Source: Erpobdella octoculata (Eukaryota; Annelida; Clitellata; Hirudinida; Erpobdellidae). Taken from it: a stretch of DNA of 64,000 bases. Location: positions 37,080,770-37,144,769 of the forward strand of contig OZ022238.1 of the NCBI GenBank assembly GCA_963978895.1, given 5' to 3'. A program made the translations under genes and the position numbers. The notes below the pieces were generated by a model that ran no database searches, was not told where the DNA came from, and was given only the letters and a program-made list of their open reading frames with translations. Positions 11,701 through 21,389 of this stretch are shown in pieces; within the stretch, counting starts at the first letter, position 1, and each line of letters opens with the position of its first letter.

Positions 11701-12007
11701 ATTGACCGCGAGTCAGTCTGTGAGCAGAAAACGTTGGTTGGAAACGTCGGAATTGAAGAACGTCGGAAGTTCAACGTCGGAAGAACGTCGAAACAAAGAA
11801 CTTTGGGCGTTGAAGGCGTCGGAAGTTGAAGAATTCGACATTATGGCTGAAGAAAAACTAAAGTTGTCGAAAGTTGGGTGTTGAAACGTCGAGTTGAAAC
11901 GTCGGAACTTGAGAATTCTTCACGTAGGAGAAACAAACGTCGAGACTTCAGGATTCTTCACGTCGGGTTGAGAAACGTCGGAGGAAAGAAACGTCGTTGT
12001 GGTTGAA
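11701..12007 (-). repeat. Retrotransposon leader with repeated ACGTCG words
   Basis: The leader between primer site and gag contains about eleven ACGTCG words, many as AAACGTCGG or GAACGTCGG. They look like partial copies of the primer-binding site that ends the stretch. The spacing is irregular. Confidence 0.75.
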
Positions 12008-12022
12008 ACGTCGGGGTCACCA
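12008..12022 (-). promoter_or_regulatory. Primer-binding site, tRNA-Trp type
   Basis: The + strand reads ACGTCGGGGTCACCA, which equals the 3' end of animal tRNA-Trp including CCA. On the minus strand this is a primer-binding site beginning TGGTGACCCCGACGT, two bases inside the LTR end. Confidence 0.85.
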
Positions 12023-12024
12023 AT

Positions 12025-12307
12025 TGTGGTTGTCTAGACCACGCTTTCTTTATCAGTAGACTTTGAAGTCGTTTTTAAAGTTTTATTAAAACTGAACCAA
12101 CAACTAAAATAAACAATTCTGTAAGAGCCGACAATGTTGAAAAGAAGTCGAGGCTTAACTAATAAATATGGCGGACAACGAGAACGACGAGAGCGACGAG
12201 AACAACGAAGAAGAAGAATTCGCGAAGGTGAAAAGGTGCAGAGGTTGCCACTAGCTAGCGCGAGCTAAGGAGCGCTCACCTGTAACAACCGTGTGCGGCT
12301 TACTACA
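12025..12307 (-). repeat. 5' LTR of a Ty3/gypsy-like retrotransposon (283 bp)
   Basis: On the minus strand it begins TGTAGTAAGCCGCACACGG and ends CTAGACAACCACA, so it has TGT...ACA ends. It holds an AT-rich TATTTATTAG segment and a TTTTAATAAAACTTT polyadenylation-like signal about 50-60 bp before its end. The primer site follows two bases later. No second LTR is seen, so the element is 3'-truncated. Confidence 0.8.
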
Positions 12308-12942
12308 AACCTATACAAAATTAACCCAAACCCAAACCCTAATCATATATTATTATAGTTATTTGTTTGAATATCCAGTTCAACATCGAACATCAAACTA
12401 GGGTAATCGTACTAATTAATGGCAACATAATTTTAAATCGGTGGTCAGCTATAAACAAGATAAAAAGTAGACATCAGCTAAAAATTTAGATTTTGTTTTC
12501 TAATGTTAATGTAATCACATTATCGGCTTTTTGAACTATTTTATTAAGAAAAAGGCAGTTGCCATAAATAGTACAATTACCCAAACTAGTTTCACTATAG
12601 TTTAAAAGTGTGGGATCTTACGGTTTTACCTTACAATTTTAGGTCAATCAGTTTTATTTATTTAATTTATAGTTAAGTTTTAAGTAGAAATCAAAATACG
12701 GCACAGTTTACGATTATCGTAAATTGTGTCGTTTCTTGAATGTTTTTTTAGGGGTAGGTAGATTCTAATTGACTGACTGACATACAATGCATTTATTACT
12801 TTCTTATTTTTTTGATTTATTAAATCTTGTAAAAAATAAATTGTTGACGTCAATTTATCTTGAACTCCCCCTCCCCCATGTCAACAATTGTCAAACTTCT
12901 TCAAACCCCCTATTTTGTTGACATAATTAAAGAATGTCCCCT
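12308..12942. other. Unassigned AT-rich stretch
   Basis: No gene seen. CAAACCCAAACCCTAATC immediately outside the LTR is a short C/A-rich run. Other words are low-complexity. Confidence 0.35.
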
Positions 12943-13187
12943 TAGAGTACTGCACGGGCCAGGCCAGGACGTGATTTCAGTGTCTTCAGACGGGCCGGGC
13001 CAAACTTGAAGTCGAGGTGGGACGAGACGAGATTTTTTGCCAAGTATATAGAAATTTTAGGCTTGTAAAAACGGACCGGACCCAAATTATACGAGCCTGG
13101 CCGTGCCTGGAATTTTGACTTATGAAACAGGCCGAGCCAAGTTGTTGACGGACCGGGCCGTAAAAAATTGGCCGGTGCAGTACTCTA
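12943..13187. mobile_element. hAT-like MITE, copy A (245 bp)
   Basis: The ends are inverted: TAGAGTACTGCACGGGCC on the left and TAGAGTACTGCACCGGCC reading in from the right. The interior is rich in GGGCC and GGCCGG words. No coding. Related copies are at 18573-18799 and, partially, 62031-62180. The right flank CTATGGAT also flanks the second copy. Confidence 0.8.
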
Positions 13188-13250
13188 CTATGGATACCCG
13201 ATTCAAATTTTCTAATTTCAAGCGAGCGAAGCCACAACGGGCACTGCTAG
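13188..13250. repeat. Terminal piece of host repeat of MITE A
   Basis: Reads CTATGGAT, then TTCAAGCGAGCGAAGCCACA and a GGGCACTGCTAGT end. The same terminal segment follows the MITE at 18800-18853. The final GCTAGT mirrors the ACTAGC of the foldback termini. Confidence 0.65.
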
Positions 13251-13829
13251 TTATCAGATAAACCTTTTACTGATTGTTTTTTTTATAGTAATTTAGAGAT
13301 ATACTCTTCTTATCTGCTTAATTTCAGCAACAGCTATTTTGTTAATTTGAATTTTTCATTAGTTAAAAAACGCCGAAAATTTAATTTTTGTGCAACAAAT
13401 AATACAAATGTTCTCAAGTATATTATTAGAAATTTTTAATTTTAAGATAAGTAATTTTTAAAACAGTTTTTCTGAATTAAAACGTAGTGAAGACTGTAAA
13501 GGTGTTTTGAAAACATTTTTAAACCGGTATAACTTTGATTCTGAGCAGTGTTTGATTCAGAGGTAATTTGAAAATTAGGAAGATGCAGGGGCGCCTTCAA
13601 GCAAAAAGTTACAATTTTTTTCAATATCTTCCCTAACAAAAATGCTGGTGATCAACGGCAAACCCAGGAATTAATTTTTTAGTTTTTTAAAATTTGATTA
13701 TTTTTGTTATTCAGCCCGTTGTAAAAAATATTAAAAAAAATTTTATTCAGTAAAACTAAACAAAAGGAATTAAAATAAGACTTGTTGTTTACTTTATTTC
13801 TTCCTCTTTTCTTTTCTATTTCTTTTTTC
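13251..13829. other. AT-rich stretch, no gene seen
   Basis: Low-complexity AT-rich DNA with stops in all frames. Confidence 0.35.
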
Positions 13830-14175
13830 CATATACTTATACTATATATACCTAGACACGCAATGCACGTATGTGCCTATTATGGTAAGTAGCGAGGACA
13901 AATCAAAGCAAAATTGTATGGCCTTAGTACCACGTGATCAACGCGTTTTAGGTTTATACCACAAGCACAGCAATCTTTAGAATTTTTTTTACTTTAAAAT
14001 TACCCAAAAAATTTGTTTCATATATTTTAATGAAAAAAAATAGATTGGTCAAGTGAATCAGGATATATTTTTTATACCCAGCCTTGGCGTTAGTGAAAAG
14101 GCCATCTTAACTTGCAACGCGCAATTTGCATGCATTGCATGTCTAGATATATACATAGTATAAGTCTATGCTTTT
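13830..14175. repeat. Inverted-repeat (MITE-like) element
   Basis: Arms of about 40 bp (13830-13870 and 14131-14175) are imperfect inverted complements centred on ACTTATACTAT and TCTAGACAYGCAATGCA. They are separated by about 260 bp of AT-rich non-coding DNA. No target duplication was resolved. Confidence 0.6.
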
Positions 14176-14399
14176 TTCTTGTACTTTTTCTTTCTAGAGC
14201 ATTGTCAACACAAGGCATTTCTTTATTAGTTTCTTAATACTTCAAAGCTGAGGATGACTCTTTAGCAGCAGTATTAAATAATAAAACGTAAGATTGTCTC
14301 AAGCAGACGTAAGAAAGTTATCACAGATGGCAAAATATTATTTTTTTTTTACGAGAATGGCTTATTTATGTTTCTTGGTAAATGTTTTTGTGGGAGTGA
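14176..14399. other. Unassigned stretch
   Basis: No motif recognised. It may be the 3' part of the hAT remnant that follows. Confidence 0.3.
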
Positions 14400-15210
14400 C
14401 TAAACGAGACTCTTCCTTGTGTTAATCTCCAAACTGGAACTTTCAAAACAAACTCTAACAGCTCGACTTTTTGATGATTTTGAGCAGCGAGATTTTTTCA
14501 TGGCTACATTATATTGTAAAATCGTCTTCCTTCCTAAACCGTTCCTTTAGCTAGTTGATGAAATGGTCCAAGAATGAAATAAAATATTTTTGGTACTTCT
14601 GGACCATCCGTATGAGCATTGGCATTGAAATTTTTTTTTCTTCAAATCCTTGGAGTTGTTAGTTTTTGCCGATTATTATGTAATTTTTGATGCACTGATG
14701 AAAACTTAATAAATTTTCCATCCTCAACGCTTTATTTGCCTTCGCTATGGCATTTTTGATGTTTTGCATAAAATCCTACAGAAACCTGCTGAGAAATACT
14801 GTTTTGGCCAGGCAGTTTTCAACTCAAGAGCCCGTTAAACAGCCTCGTAGCTGCGTCAGTGAACTGTTCAATCATCTTTCTATGCTTTGGAGAAAAAATA
14901 ATAAATTTAAAAAATCCATTTGTATATCTGTACATATTCTTGATTGCCGGATCATCACAGCTCTTAGAGCCAGCCAAGTTAAAGCGGTAGTTGAAGCACT
15001 TTATTGAATAAAACAGTTAATACATGATGATTTGTCTACATCCATCAAACCTGCTCATTAGAGCTGTTGCGCTGTAACACCTTGGTTATCAGCAATAATT
15101 TACTGTTAGATCCACACGTCCAAAAAGCCATTCAATAGTTGGAGTACTCGTTAAATCCGCGGTATGAAGAAATCCGGAAACATTTTCATTTTTGTTTCAA
15201 ATTTCAATAA
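14400..15210 (-). pseudogene. hAT transposase remnant (ZMYM1/DUF4371-like), heavily decayed
   Basis: On the minus strand around 14840-14920 a readable block is KFIIFSPKHRKMIEQFTDAA then TRLFNGLLS. It matches the segment between the H-C-x-x-H and T-R-W motifs of DUF4371-type transposases (F-S-x-K-R-x-x-x-F). Flanking frames are broken by many stops. A hAT-like terminus at 15510-15527 lies on the expected N-terminal side. Confidence 0.55.
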
Positions 15211-15509
15211 TATTACAAATAATTACTGCTGTAAGAACTTGCTGTTAAATCATCTGAGCTTATTCAGACAAATGAAAGTGTCCTTCTCAATTTTTTGCTG
15301 GACCTGATGGTGGAGGTGTAAATTTTTTTTAGATATTATTTGAAATTTTTTTAGATGTTTGCCAAACACCAGAACTATTGATGGTCGAGGGATGAATATA
15401 ATAAAGATGAAACCTCAGGCTTGATTTAAACAAATTGAAGTAGCAGGCTAAGTAAAAAATTAAAGTTTAATTTTTTTGTTAAAACGTCAACTGGGGTCCC
15501 TGGCCCTTC

Positions 15510-15527
15510 CCCTGGATCTGCCGTTGC
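15510..15527 (-). repeat. hAT-type terminus
   Basis: The reverse complement reads CAACGGCAGATCCAGGGG, a diverged CAGTGGCGGATCCAGG-class terminus, upstream of a minus-strand transposase remnant. Confidence 0.5.
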
Positions 15528-16872
15528 TGGTGATCAAAGGTAATTGTGGGTACTTTTTCCATGGGGCATGTAAAAGAACAGCACCTTTGAACAACCCGGA
15601 AAAGACGCTCTATAAATTATCAAACATTTACATTTTTTACATAAAAAATATTTTTTCCCAAAATTGGTTTTGGAAAAATTTACAGTTTTTTTTGGCAGGG
15701 TAGGGAATTTGAAACTTTTGGGAGGGAAACATTTCTCCCTAAGGCTTCTGAATAAAACACTGGTTCTGGACCGTTAGACAAAAATGGCACAAAACATTTC
15801 AAATTAAAATAAGAATAAAACAAAGTATTTCAAATTGAAACAAGAATAAAAAATAAATCATTTTTAAATTTTCTTTATATAAATTCAGCTCTCCATTATT
15901 TACATCGATTGCAAATTATCTTTCTCGAGCAAGTTTCTGTTAAGAAAGAAACGGATACAACAAATGTAGAGAAGTCAGGGAATGAGCCCATAATAAAGAT
16001 ATTTTATTGGAGGCAGGTGATATATCAATAAATCACCTCCCAGCCCTCATGCAAGGTGTTGCAACTCCTCCAGGACATCTTTCAAAGCAACGAATCAATT
16101 TCTTATTGATTTCATATCGACATATGGAACTTTAAATTCCTCATATACGGATTATGTTATATGATTACAACCTGAATCTATAACAATTTGTCACAAAAAC
16201 CTCATTTTTGATTTGACGACACAATAATGCAAAATCAAACATAAATTTAGTTTCTCATCTTCAAATATTTTCTCATGCTCATATATTCTACAAAAGAACC
16301 ATTACTTTATATTTAAAGAAAGTAATCACTCCATGTGAAATAATATCATTCTGAAATTTTCCTTGATTCCTTTGAAAACAAAAACTGATGACTTTCCTCT
16401 CCATTGTTCAACCATTGAACATCCTGGAAACTCACAAATCGTCGACGATTTCCACCGGTAGTGTTGACGTTGTCGGAAGTGAGCCACGTGTTGGCGTGCA
16501 TTTTATGTGAAAATGATCATCTGACTTGTAGCTTTAAAATGAGCATCGACAGACAGCAAACAACAACTTACGAGTAGAAAAGGTTTTATCCTCATCATCA
16601 GGTTCGCCTCTTCTTCGTTTTCAGTTTTAAGTTCAAGCAGCTTAAATAATAACGTTTGTTATAATTCGTTTTTAGAGGGAAAATAATATACGCGTTTGAT
16701 GATTGCAAAACATCAATTAAAATATTATGGGCATAAAATGCATGTTAAACAGCGGGTGCAAAAGATCGCAATTCACTGCGGTATTGCATACGGTGCAACT
16801 GTCGAGGCGGGAAAACATGTTTGCTAATTTTTGCCACAGTTGAATTTGATATTAAATTTGTTCGTAACAGAT
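15528..16872. other. Intergenic DNA upstream of the cysteine-rich gene
   Basis: No gene seen. It includes the presumed promoter of the gene starting at 16873, but no single TATA box or initiator can be chosen in this AT-rich sequence. Confidence 0.35.
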
Positions 16873-16948
16873 ATGATCAAGTCCATGTTCCTGTTTGTTG
16901 CTTTGGCGACAGTGGTGACGATATCGTTGGCTGACGACGAATATGTTG
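16873..16948 (+). CDS. Cysteine-rich peptide exon 1 (signal peptide)
   Basis: The ATG at 16873 opens MIKSMFLFVALATVVTISLA, a clean hydrophobic signal peptide, then DDEYV. The donor is GTTAGT at 16949, phase 1. Confidence 0.75.
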
Positions 16949-19811
16949 GTTAGTTCAAAATTTTATTTTTCATTGCTGTTTTTAATTATTAACACACACA
17001 CAAAACAAACACAAAATCCAAAAAGTTCAAATTTGTCGGGGTTATGTTCACAGCTACATTCATTGTGTCGAAGAGTATTTGAGTTATTCTTAATCAAAAG
17101 AAAATGTCATACATTATTAATAAGCCGATAATAGACTTTATGTATGCATTTTAATAGATTAATGTTTTTGTTTGTGGTTTTTAGAACCATGTTTAGAGCC
17201 GATGTGTTTTGAAGCATGTTCAGTAGACTTAAAACCTCAGGTGGATGACTACGGTTGTCTAACATGTGATTGCTTTGACCCTTGTGCCGTAAGTTGATAA
17301 CTTTCAAATTTTAGACTTTTTATTGGACTAATATTCTATTTTATAAAACCAATAATTTTAAAAAAATGTAATTAGAAAGATTCATTTTTAAATAAACAGA
17401 GGAAACACTGTTAACATTTATCACAGAGCTGCAAACTTAATTTTTGATTCGGTTAATTGTTAATGATTGATTGGAATGAGAAAAACATTTAGAATAAATA
17501 TCTTTGTGATTGTAAAATTCATCATTAAAATAATTATCTACATACATAATTTCCGATGTCTGTATGTAAGTTAGCATAACGCGACGGCGCAATGGTCAGC
17601 AGTTGATAAAATGGATGCACGCAAGCGTGTAATATAAGTGTTTACGTAATTGTAAACTGTCAGTCCATGGACGTTTGTATAATAGCTGTATATATGCTAT
17701 TATACAGACGTCTATAGCAAGGATATCTTGTTATATCATCTGGATACACAACCTATTCTAGTATAGAGGTGTGCGCCGACGTCAAATCGTCGGCGGCGGC
17801 GCGCTGACCAACTTTAGGCGGCGGCGGCAGCGCATGTTTTTTGACGGCGGCGTCGGCGGCGTCGGCGGCGTTTGTGATAATTTTTTTATTAAATAATAAC
17901 GACATGAAATAAAAAAGAATTAAACGGACGTACTTTGTTAAAAAAAAAATAAAGTTGACAAGTCAAACTAAATTTATGTTAGTTTGTCAAAAAGTGTGAA
18001 TTTTCGTGTACAAAAACTATCTTGTCAACGGATAATGGAGTTGGAATTAATTGTTAAACCCGCAGTTGAACAAATGCGCTCTGACGGCGCTCTTGTAGCC
18101 GGAATAGCTAAAATAATTTTGGCAAGCTCTGAAAGTTCTGGATAAGTTTTATTCTGCGTGTTCCACCAAGCCAGCAGGTCATTTGGAGAAACAGTTAAAC
18201 ATCTATACTGCTGAATGTTGCGTTCTAATGACAACACCTCTTTTTAATTTTTCTTATGTTCTGGCTTACAGGACTACAAATGTAAAGCGGAGAAAAGGAT
18301 TTGCTTGAAAACTCAATAACTGAAAATGTAAAAACATTAAAATTCAATCTTAAGGTTTTTTAGAATTAAAAAATACGTGTTTTATTATTTTTCAAAAAAT
18401 TAGTTTCCAAGCTTTGAGGTTTTGTACCGTTAAAATTGGTTGAGTCCAGACCTTGACTTTTTTGCTTATAAAACAGGACAGTTCGGGCCTAAATAACAAG
18501 CCAGGCCTGAAATTTCTGTCTATGAAATAAGCCGGACCGGGTCAAAAAAAATCCGTGTAGGGCACTATGGATTAGAGTGCTGCACGGACCGGGCCAGGCC
18601 GTGATTTTAAGGTCTTCAGACCGGATGGGCCAAACCTGAAGTCAAGGTGAGACGGGCTGAGATTTTTTGCCAAGTATATAAAAATTTTAGGCCTGTAAAC
18701 ACGGACCAGGCCCAAATTAGATGGGCCGTGCCGGGCCTGAAAGTTGTCGACGGACCGGACCGAGTCGGGCCGTAAAAAATCGCTCGGTGCAGTACGTTAC
18801 TGTGGATGCGTATTCTTTTTTTCAAGCGAGCGAAGCGCGACGGGAATGCTAGTCAGTAATAAAAGATTAGGCCTAAATGAGTATTTTTTATTAGGTAGTG
18901 TATCCAGTTGTTGAATCAAGACAAGGATATCTTGATATAACAACTGTATCCAGTTGTTGTATAAAGACAAGGATATTTTGATATAACAACTGGATCCACA
19001 ACCTGCTTTAGTAGACCTAGATAATTCAACCAATTACGTCACAGTTACATCAAGATTTTAATAAGTATGATATAACTACTGACCATTTTGTAGTTTGTTA
19101 CATCAATTCATTTATAACCATAATATGATAAGCAATAAAACAGTAGGCCTATTGAAGTAGATTGTGGATCCAGTAGTTATATCAAGATATCCTTGATCAT
19201 AATATCCTCGATCAAGATATCCATGTCCATGGTTAGTCCTAAAGATCCAAAACGTTTTTACCTAAGCTTATTATGCAAGAGATTATCCGATTACATCAAG
19301 CCTTATGCTTGATCTATTTTTCCATCATTTTCCCATCATTTTCCCATCATTTTTTCATCATTTTTCCATCATTTTTCCATCATTTTTCCATCATTTTTTC
19401 ATCATTTTTCCATCATTTTTCCATCATTTTCCACCATTTTCCATCATTTTTTCATCATTTTGCCATCATTTTTCTATCATTTTTGACAAGGTCTTTCTAG
19501 TCATAATATAATCATTATTGCTAAAAAAAATGAATACTCGTTCCACTCAACCATTGAACATCCGTAAAGAATGCTATAAAATTTTTATTCATTCACTGAA
19601 CCAATATTTTAATTTTAAAAGTCTGTGATGAAATCAAAACGTTATTTATTAGTTAACTTTGTTGAGAATTCTAGTAATTTTAAAAATTTTTAACTAATCA
19701 AAATTTTTAAATTGCCTTCTATTATTTGAACAGAAGTGCGATGGCAAATGCACCATCTCCGAATCAACCAATAGCCACGGCAACAGAGTTTTCAAAGGAC
19801 ATTGCGCTTAA
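16873..19811 (+). CDS. Secreted cysteine-rich peptide, antistasin-like (3 exons, 85 aa)
   Basis: Exons 16873-16948, 17185-17288 and 19734-19811 join in phase (1, then 0) with GT-AG introns and give 85 residues. Residues 1-20 form a signal peptide ending TISLA, with likely cleavage before DDEYV. The mature part has ten cysteines in 65 residues. The first six follow the antistasin pattern C-x4-C-x3-C...D-x-x-G-C-x-x-C-x-C (CLEPMCFEAC, DDYGCLTCDC). Three more lie in exon 3. Antistasin-type domains are usually protease inhibitors; that role here is inference. The second intron (2.4 kb) is full of transposons. AATAAA occurs at 19927. Another cysteine-rich secreted family is possible. Confidence 0.75.
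17185..17288 (+). CDS. Cysteine-rich peptide exon 2 (antistasin-like core)
   Basis: The acceptor is TTTTTAG. Encodes EPCLEPMCFEACSVDLKPQV then DDYGCLTCDCFDPCA. The donor GTAAGT is at 17289, phase 0. It contains seven cysteines. Confidence 0.8.
17670..17712. repeat. Hairpin with 17-bp arms
   Basis: GACGTTTGTATAATAGC and GCTATTATACAGACGTC pair with one mismatch around a 9-nt TA-rich loop. It lies in intron 2 of the cysteine-rich gene. Confidence 0.85.
17717..17763. repeat. Extra copy of the foldback arm seen at 18968-19019
   Basis: CAAGGATATCTTGTTATATC and CTGGATACACAACCT are shared with the inverted-repeat arms near 19 kb. The copy ends at a hAT terminus at 17764. Confidence 0.7.
17764..18240 (-). 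mobile_element. hAT fragment with GC-rich terminus
   Basis: Starts TAGAGGTGTGCGCCGAC, a hAT-type end, followed by a striking GGCGGC-rich subterminal block (17790-17872) in AT-rich surroundings. Inside, the minus strand encodes the hAT C-terminal domain. The right end is not resolved. Confidence 0.65.
18025..18237 (-). pseudogene. hAT transposase C-terminal domain (ZBED/Ac-like)
   Basis: Reads SPNDLLAWWNTQNKTYPELS, ELAKIILAIPATRAPSERIC and STAGLTINSN. This is the classic W-W-x-x-N-x-x-x-Y-P-x-L-x-x-L-A-x-x-x-L-x-I-P-A-T-x-x-P-S-E-R-x-F-S-x-A-G signature. Only about 70 residues survive, and Cys replaces the usual Phe of E-R-x-F-S. It lies in an intron, antisense to the host gene. Confidence 0.9.
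18241..18572. repeat. Decayed MITE-related sequence
   Basis: 18430-18572 contains words such as GGCCTAAATAACAAGCCAGG and CCGGACCGGG, related to the MITE interior that follows. It ends CTATGGAT, the left target copy of MITE B. Confidence 0.5.
18573..18799. mobile_element. hAT-like MITE, copy B (227 bp)
   Basis: The left end is TAGAGTGCTGCACGG and the right end, reversed, TAACGTACTGCACCG. It is flanked by CTATGGAT (18565-18572) and CTGTGGAT (18800-18807), an 8-bp duplication with one difference. The interior aligns with copy A at 12943-13187. Confidence 0.8.
18800..18853. repeat. Terminal piece of the MITE B host repeat
   Basis: TTCAAGCGAGCGAAGCGCGA then CGGGAATGCTAGT. It is the same end as 13188-13250. 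Confidence 0.65.
18902..19195. repeat. Tandem dimer plus 52-bp inverted repeat (foldback)
   Basis: A 46-bp unit beginning GTATCCAGTTGTTG is repeated twice at 18902-18993. Arms 18968-19019 and 19144-19195 are inverted complements (shared words GATATAACAACTGGATCCAC and its partner), 124 bp apart. It is probably a non-autonomous foldback or MITE; another arm copy is at 17717. Confidence 0.8.
19316..19485. repeat. Minisatellite, CCATCATTTTT unit of 11-12 bp
   Basis: About 14 tandem copies with slight length variation. Open frames through it are repeat artefacts. Confidence 0.93.
19734..19811 (+). CDS. Cysteine-rich peptide exon 3 (C-terminus)
   Basis: The acceptor is TTTGAACAG. Encodes KCDGKCTISESTNSHGNRVF then KGHCA and a TAA stop at 19809. 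It adds the last three cysteines. Confidence 0.7.
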   Translation, partial: KCDGKCTISESTNSHGNRVFKGHCA

Positions 19812-20096
19812 GAAATTTGCAATAAAGAAGGCCTGAGTTTTTTTGAATTAAAAACAAATTTTAAATCATTTGGATTGTTTGCTCTATTGTTTTGGGTTAT
19901 ACCTTTTAAAGGTTTAGATTGGTTTTAATAAATTATTAAAAATTGTTTTCAATTTGTAGGCTGTATGGGATTTTTTTATTTATAAGCTAATAAATAAATA
20001 AAAAAATAGCAAAATTAACAAGTATGAAACAAAGCCAGGGCCGTTACGGCAACTAACATGCCAATCCTTGGAAGTTATAACCGTCCCATTTAACCA
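19812..20096. other. 3' flank of the cysteine-rich gene
   Basis: An AATAAA at 19927-19932, about 115 bp after the stop, is a plausible polyadenylation signal. No other feature. Confidence 0.4.
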
Positions 20097-20504
20097 CACT
20101 GGCGGATCCAGCCAAAGGCTCTAGATATGCCCCCTCTCCAAATTTTAGTTGATTGTTAGGTCTTAAACGAAAAATGAAAAGCATCATACTTATATACAAG
20201 TACAGCTATGTCACTTTTTTGGGATGCACTTCCTGCAAAAAATAGATTCAATCTCATTCACAGCGATAATTTAAGTATTGTGTTAATTAATATTGTTCTT
20301 GTTTTAATGGTTTTAAAGAACAATTTGAAATCTAATAATTGTACACTATTACATGCAAAATGTAACATAATAACGTTAAATTCATTAATAAGTAAATATA
20401 TTAAAAGAATTCTGAAATAAATCTGAAAATTATCAAAATCAAAATCAAAATTTAAATCAAAACAACGTCAAAAATTATCCGAAACTTTGCGTAAAATCCA
20501 AAAA

Positions 20505-20660
20505 CTGCCCGGGGTTCTTGGAGGTTTTCTATTGTTTTTCTTTCTCTCTCGCTCCCGTTTCCTTCCCCGCTCGCTTTCCTGCTCCTTCTCACTCTCCCGC
20601 TTCCTCTGCCTTTCTCGCTCGCTCTCCCGCTTCCGGTCGTTTTCTCTTTTCTTAAATTAA
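20505..20660 (-). repeat. End fragment of the foldback-associated repeat family
   Basis: CTGCCCGGGGTTCTTGGAGG and then a pyrimidine-rich CTCGCTCCCGTTTCC run. It is the same end as the foldback elements, with a diverged terminal block. Confidence 0.65.
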
Positions 20661-20709
20661 TAATCTTCTACGTCACTGGTGAATACAGTTTTTAATACGA
20701 ATATCTTTC

Positions 20710-21215
20710 TTATTTTCTTTTATTGAAATATTTGCAGTTCAACTTATACAAGTTATTATTCAATTTGTCTGTAGCTACTGTAACATCTGCTTTTGTTATA
20801 ACACATTCATAGCTTTCAAAAGTAACCACATTACCTTGTTTTGTAAGTTTTTTAACTGGTAAGAGATAACTTTCTAAATTAGGAGCAAATAGAACATTTT
20901 TGACAAAAACTTTTCTTACTTTATCTGGAACAATGCATTGAAGATATCCAGCTGCTGTCATTTGCTGTCCATTCCATTCTTGTATATTCTGCTGTAGTTA
21001 AATAATTCTGTGAAGAATTTTCAATTATTCGTTATATGGTTTGTGGCTCCTGAATCAATATACCACGAATTGGCTGAAATGTCATCATTACTGATCGCAA
21101 ATGTCACTTTGTTACTCAACGTTTCTTCTTCTTCATTCGTTGCTTTTATGTTTTCTTTATTGATGACGCAAATACCCAGTTACAGTCCACTCAATTTAAT
21201 TTTAGCCTAGCTGAA
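20710..21215 (-). pseudogene. pol: Ty1/copia polyprotein fragment (protease and pre-integrase region)
   Basis: The minus strand from about 21180 reads NKENIKATNEEEETLSNKVT then DDISANSWYIDSGATNHITN, containing the copia aspartic protease motif W-Y-I-D-S-G-A-T-x-H. After a stop and frameshift, 20961-20710 reads FVKNVLFAPNLESYLLPVKK, LTKQGNVVTFESYECVITKA and LNNNLYKL, the copia segment with V-L-x-x-P-x-L-x-x-x-L-L-x-V-x-K-L. No integrase or reverse transcriptase follows. It is an inactive 0.5-kb fragment. Confidence 0.85.
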
Positions 21216-21389
21216 TTCATCATAGAAATTTTAAAGGATATCTTCGTTTCCGCGCGAACTGATTTACGATTCTCGACGCAGCAACTAGTTCGATGAATTT
21301 GGACAAGTCGGCATTGCATAGAAAAAACCAGCTAGACTGGAAGTCGGTTCCTTGTCTACGCATTAGTACACTGAGGACTCCAAGCAGTC

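Noticed and set aside
13188..13250. Target-site duplication for MITE copy A
   Set aside because: The left flank TGTCCCCT does not match the right flank CTATGGAT; only copy B shows a duplication.
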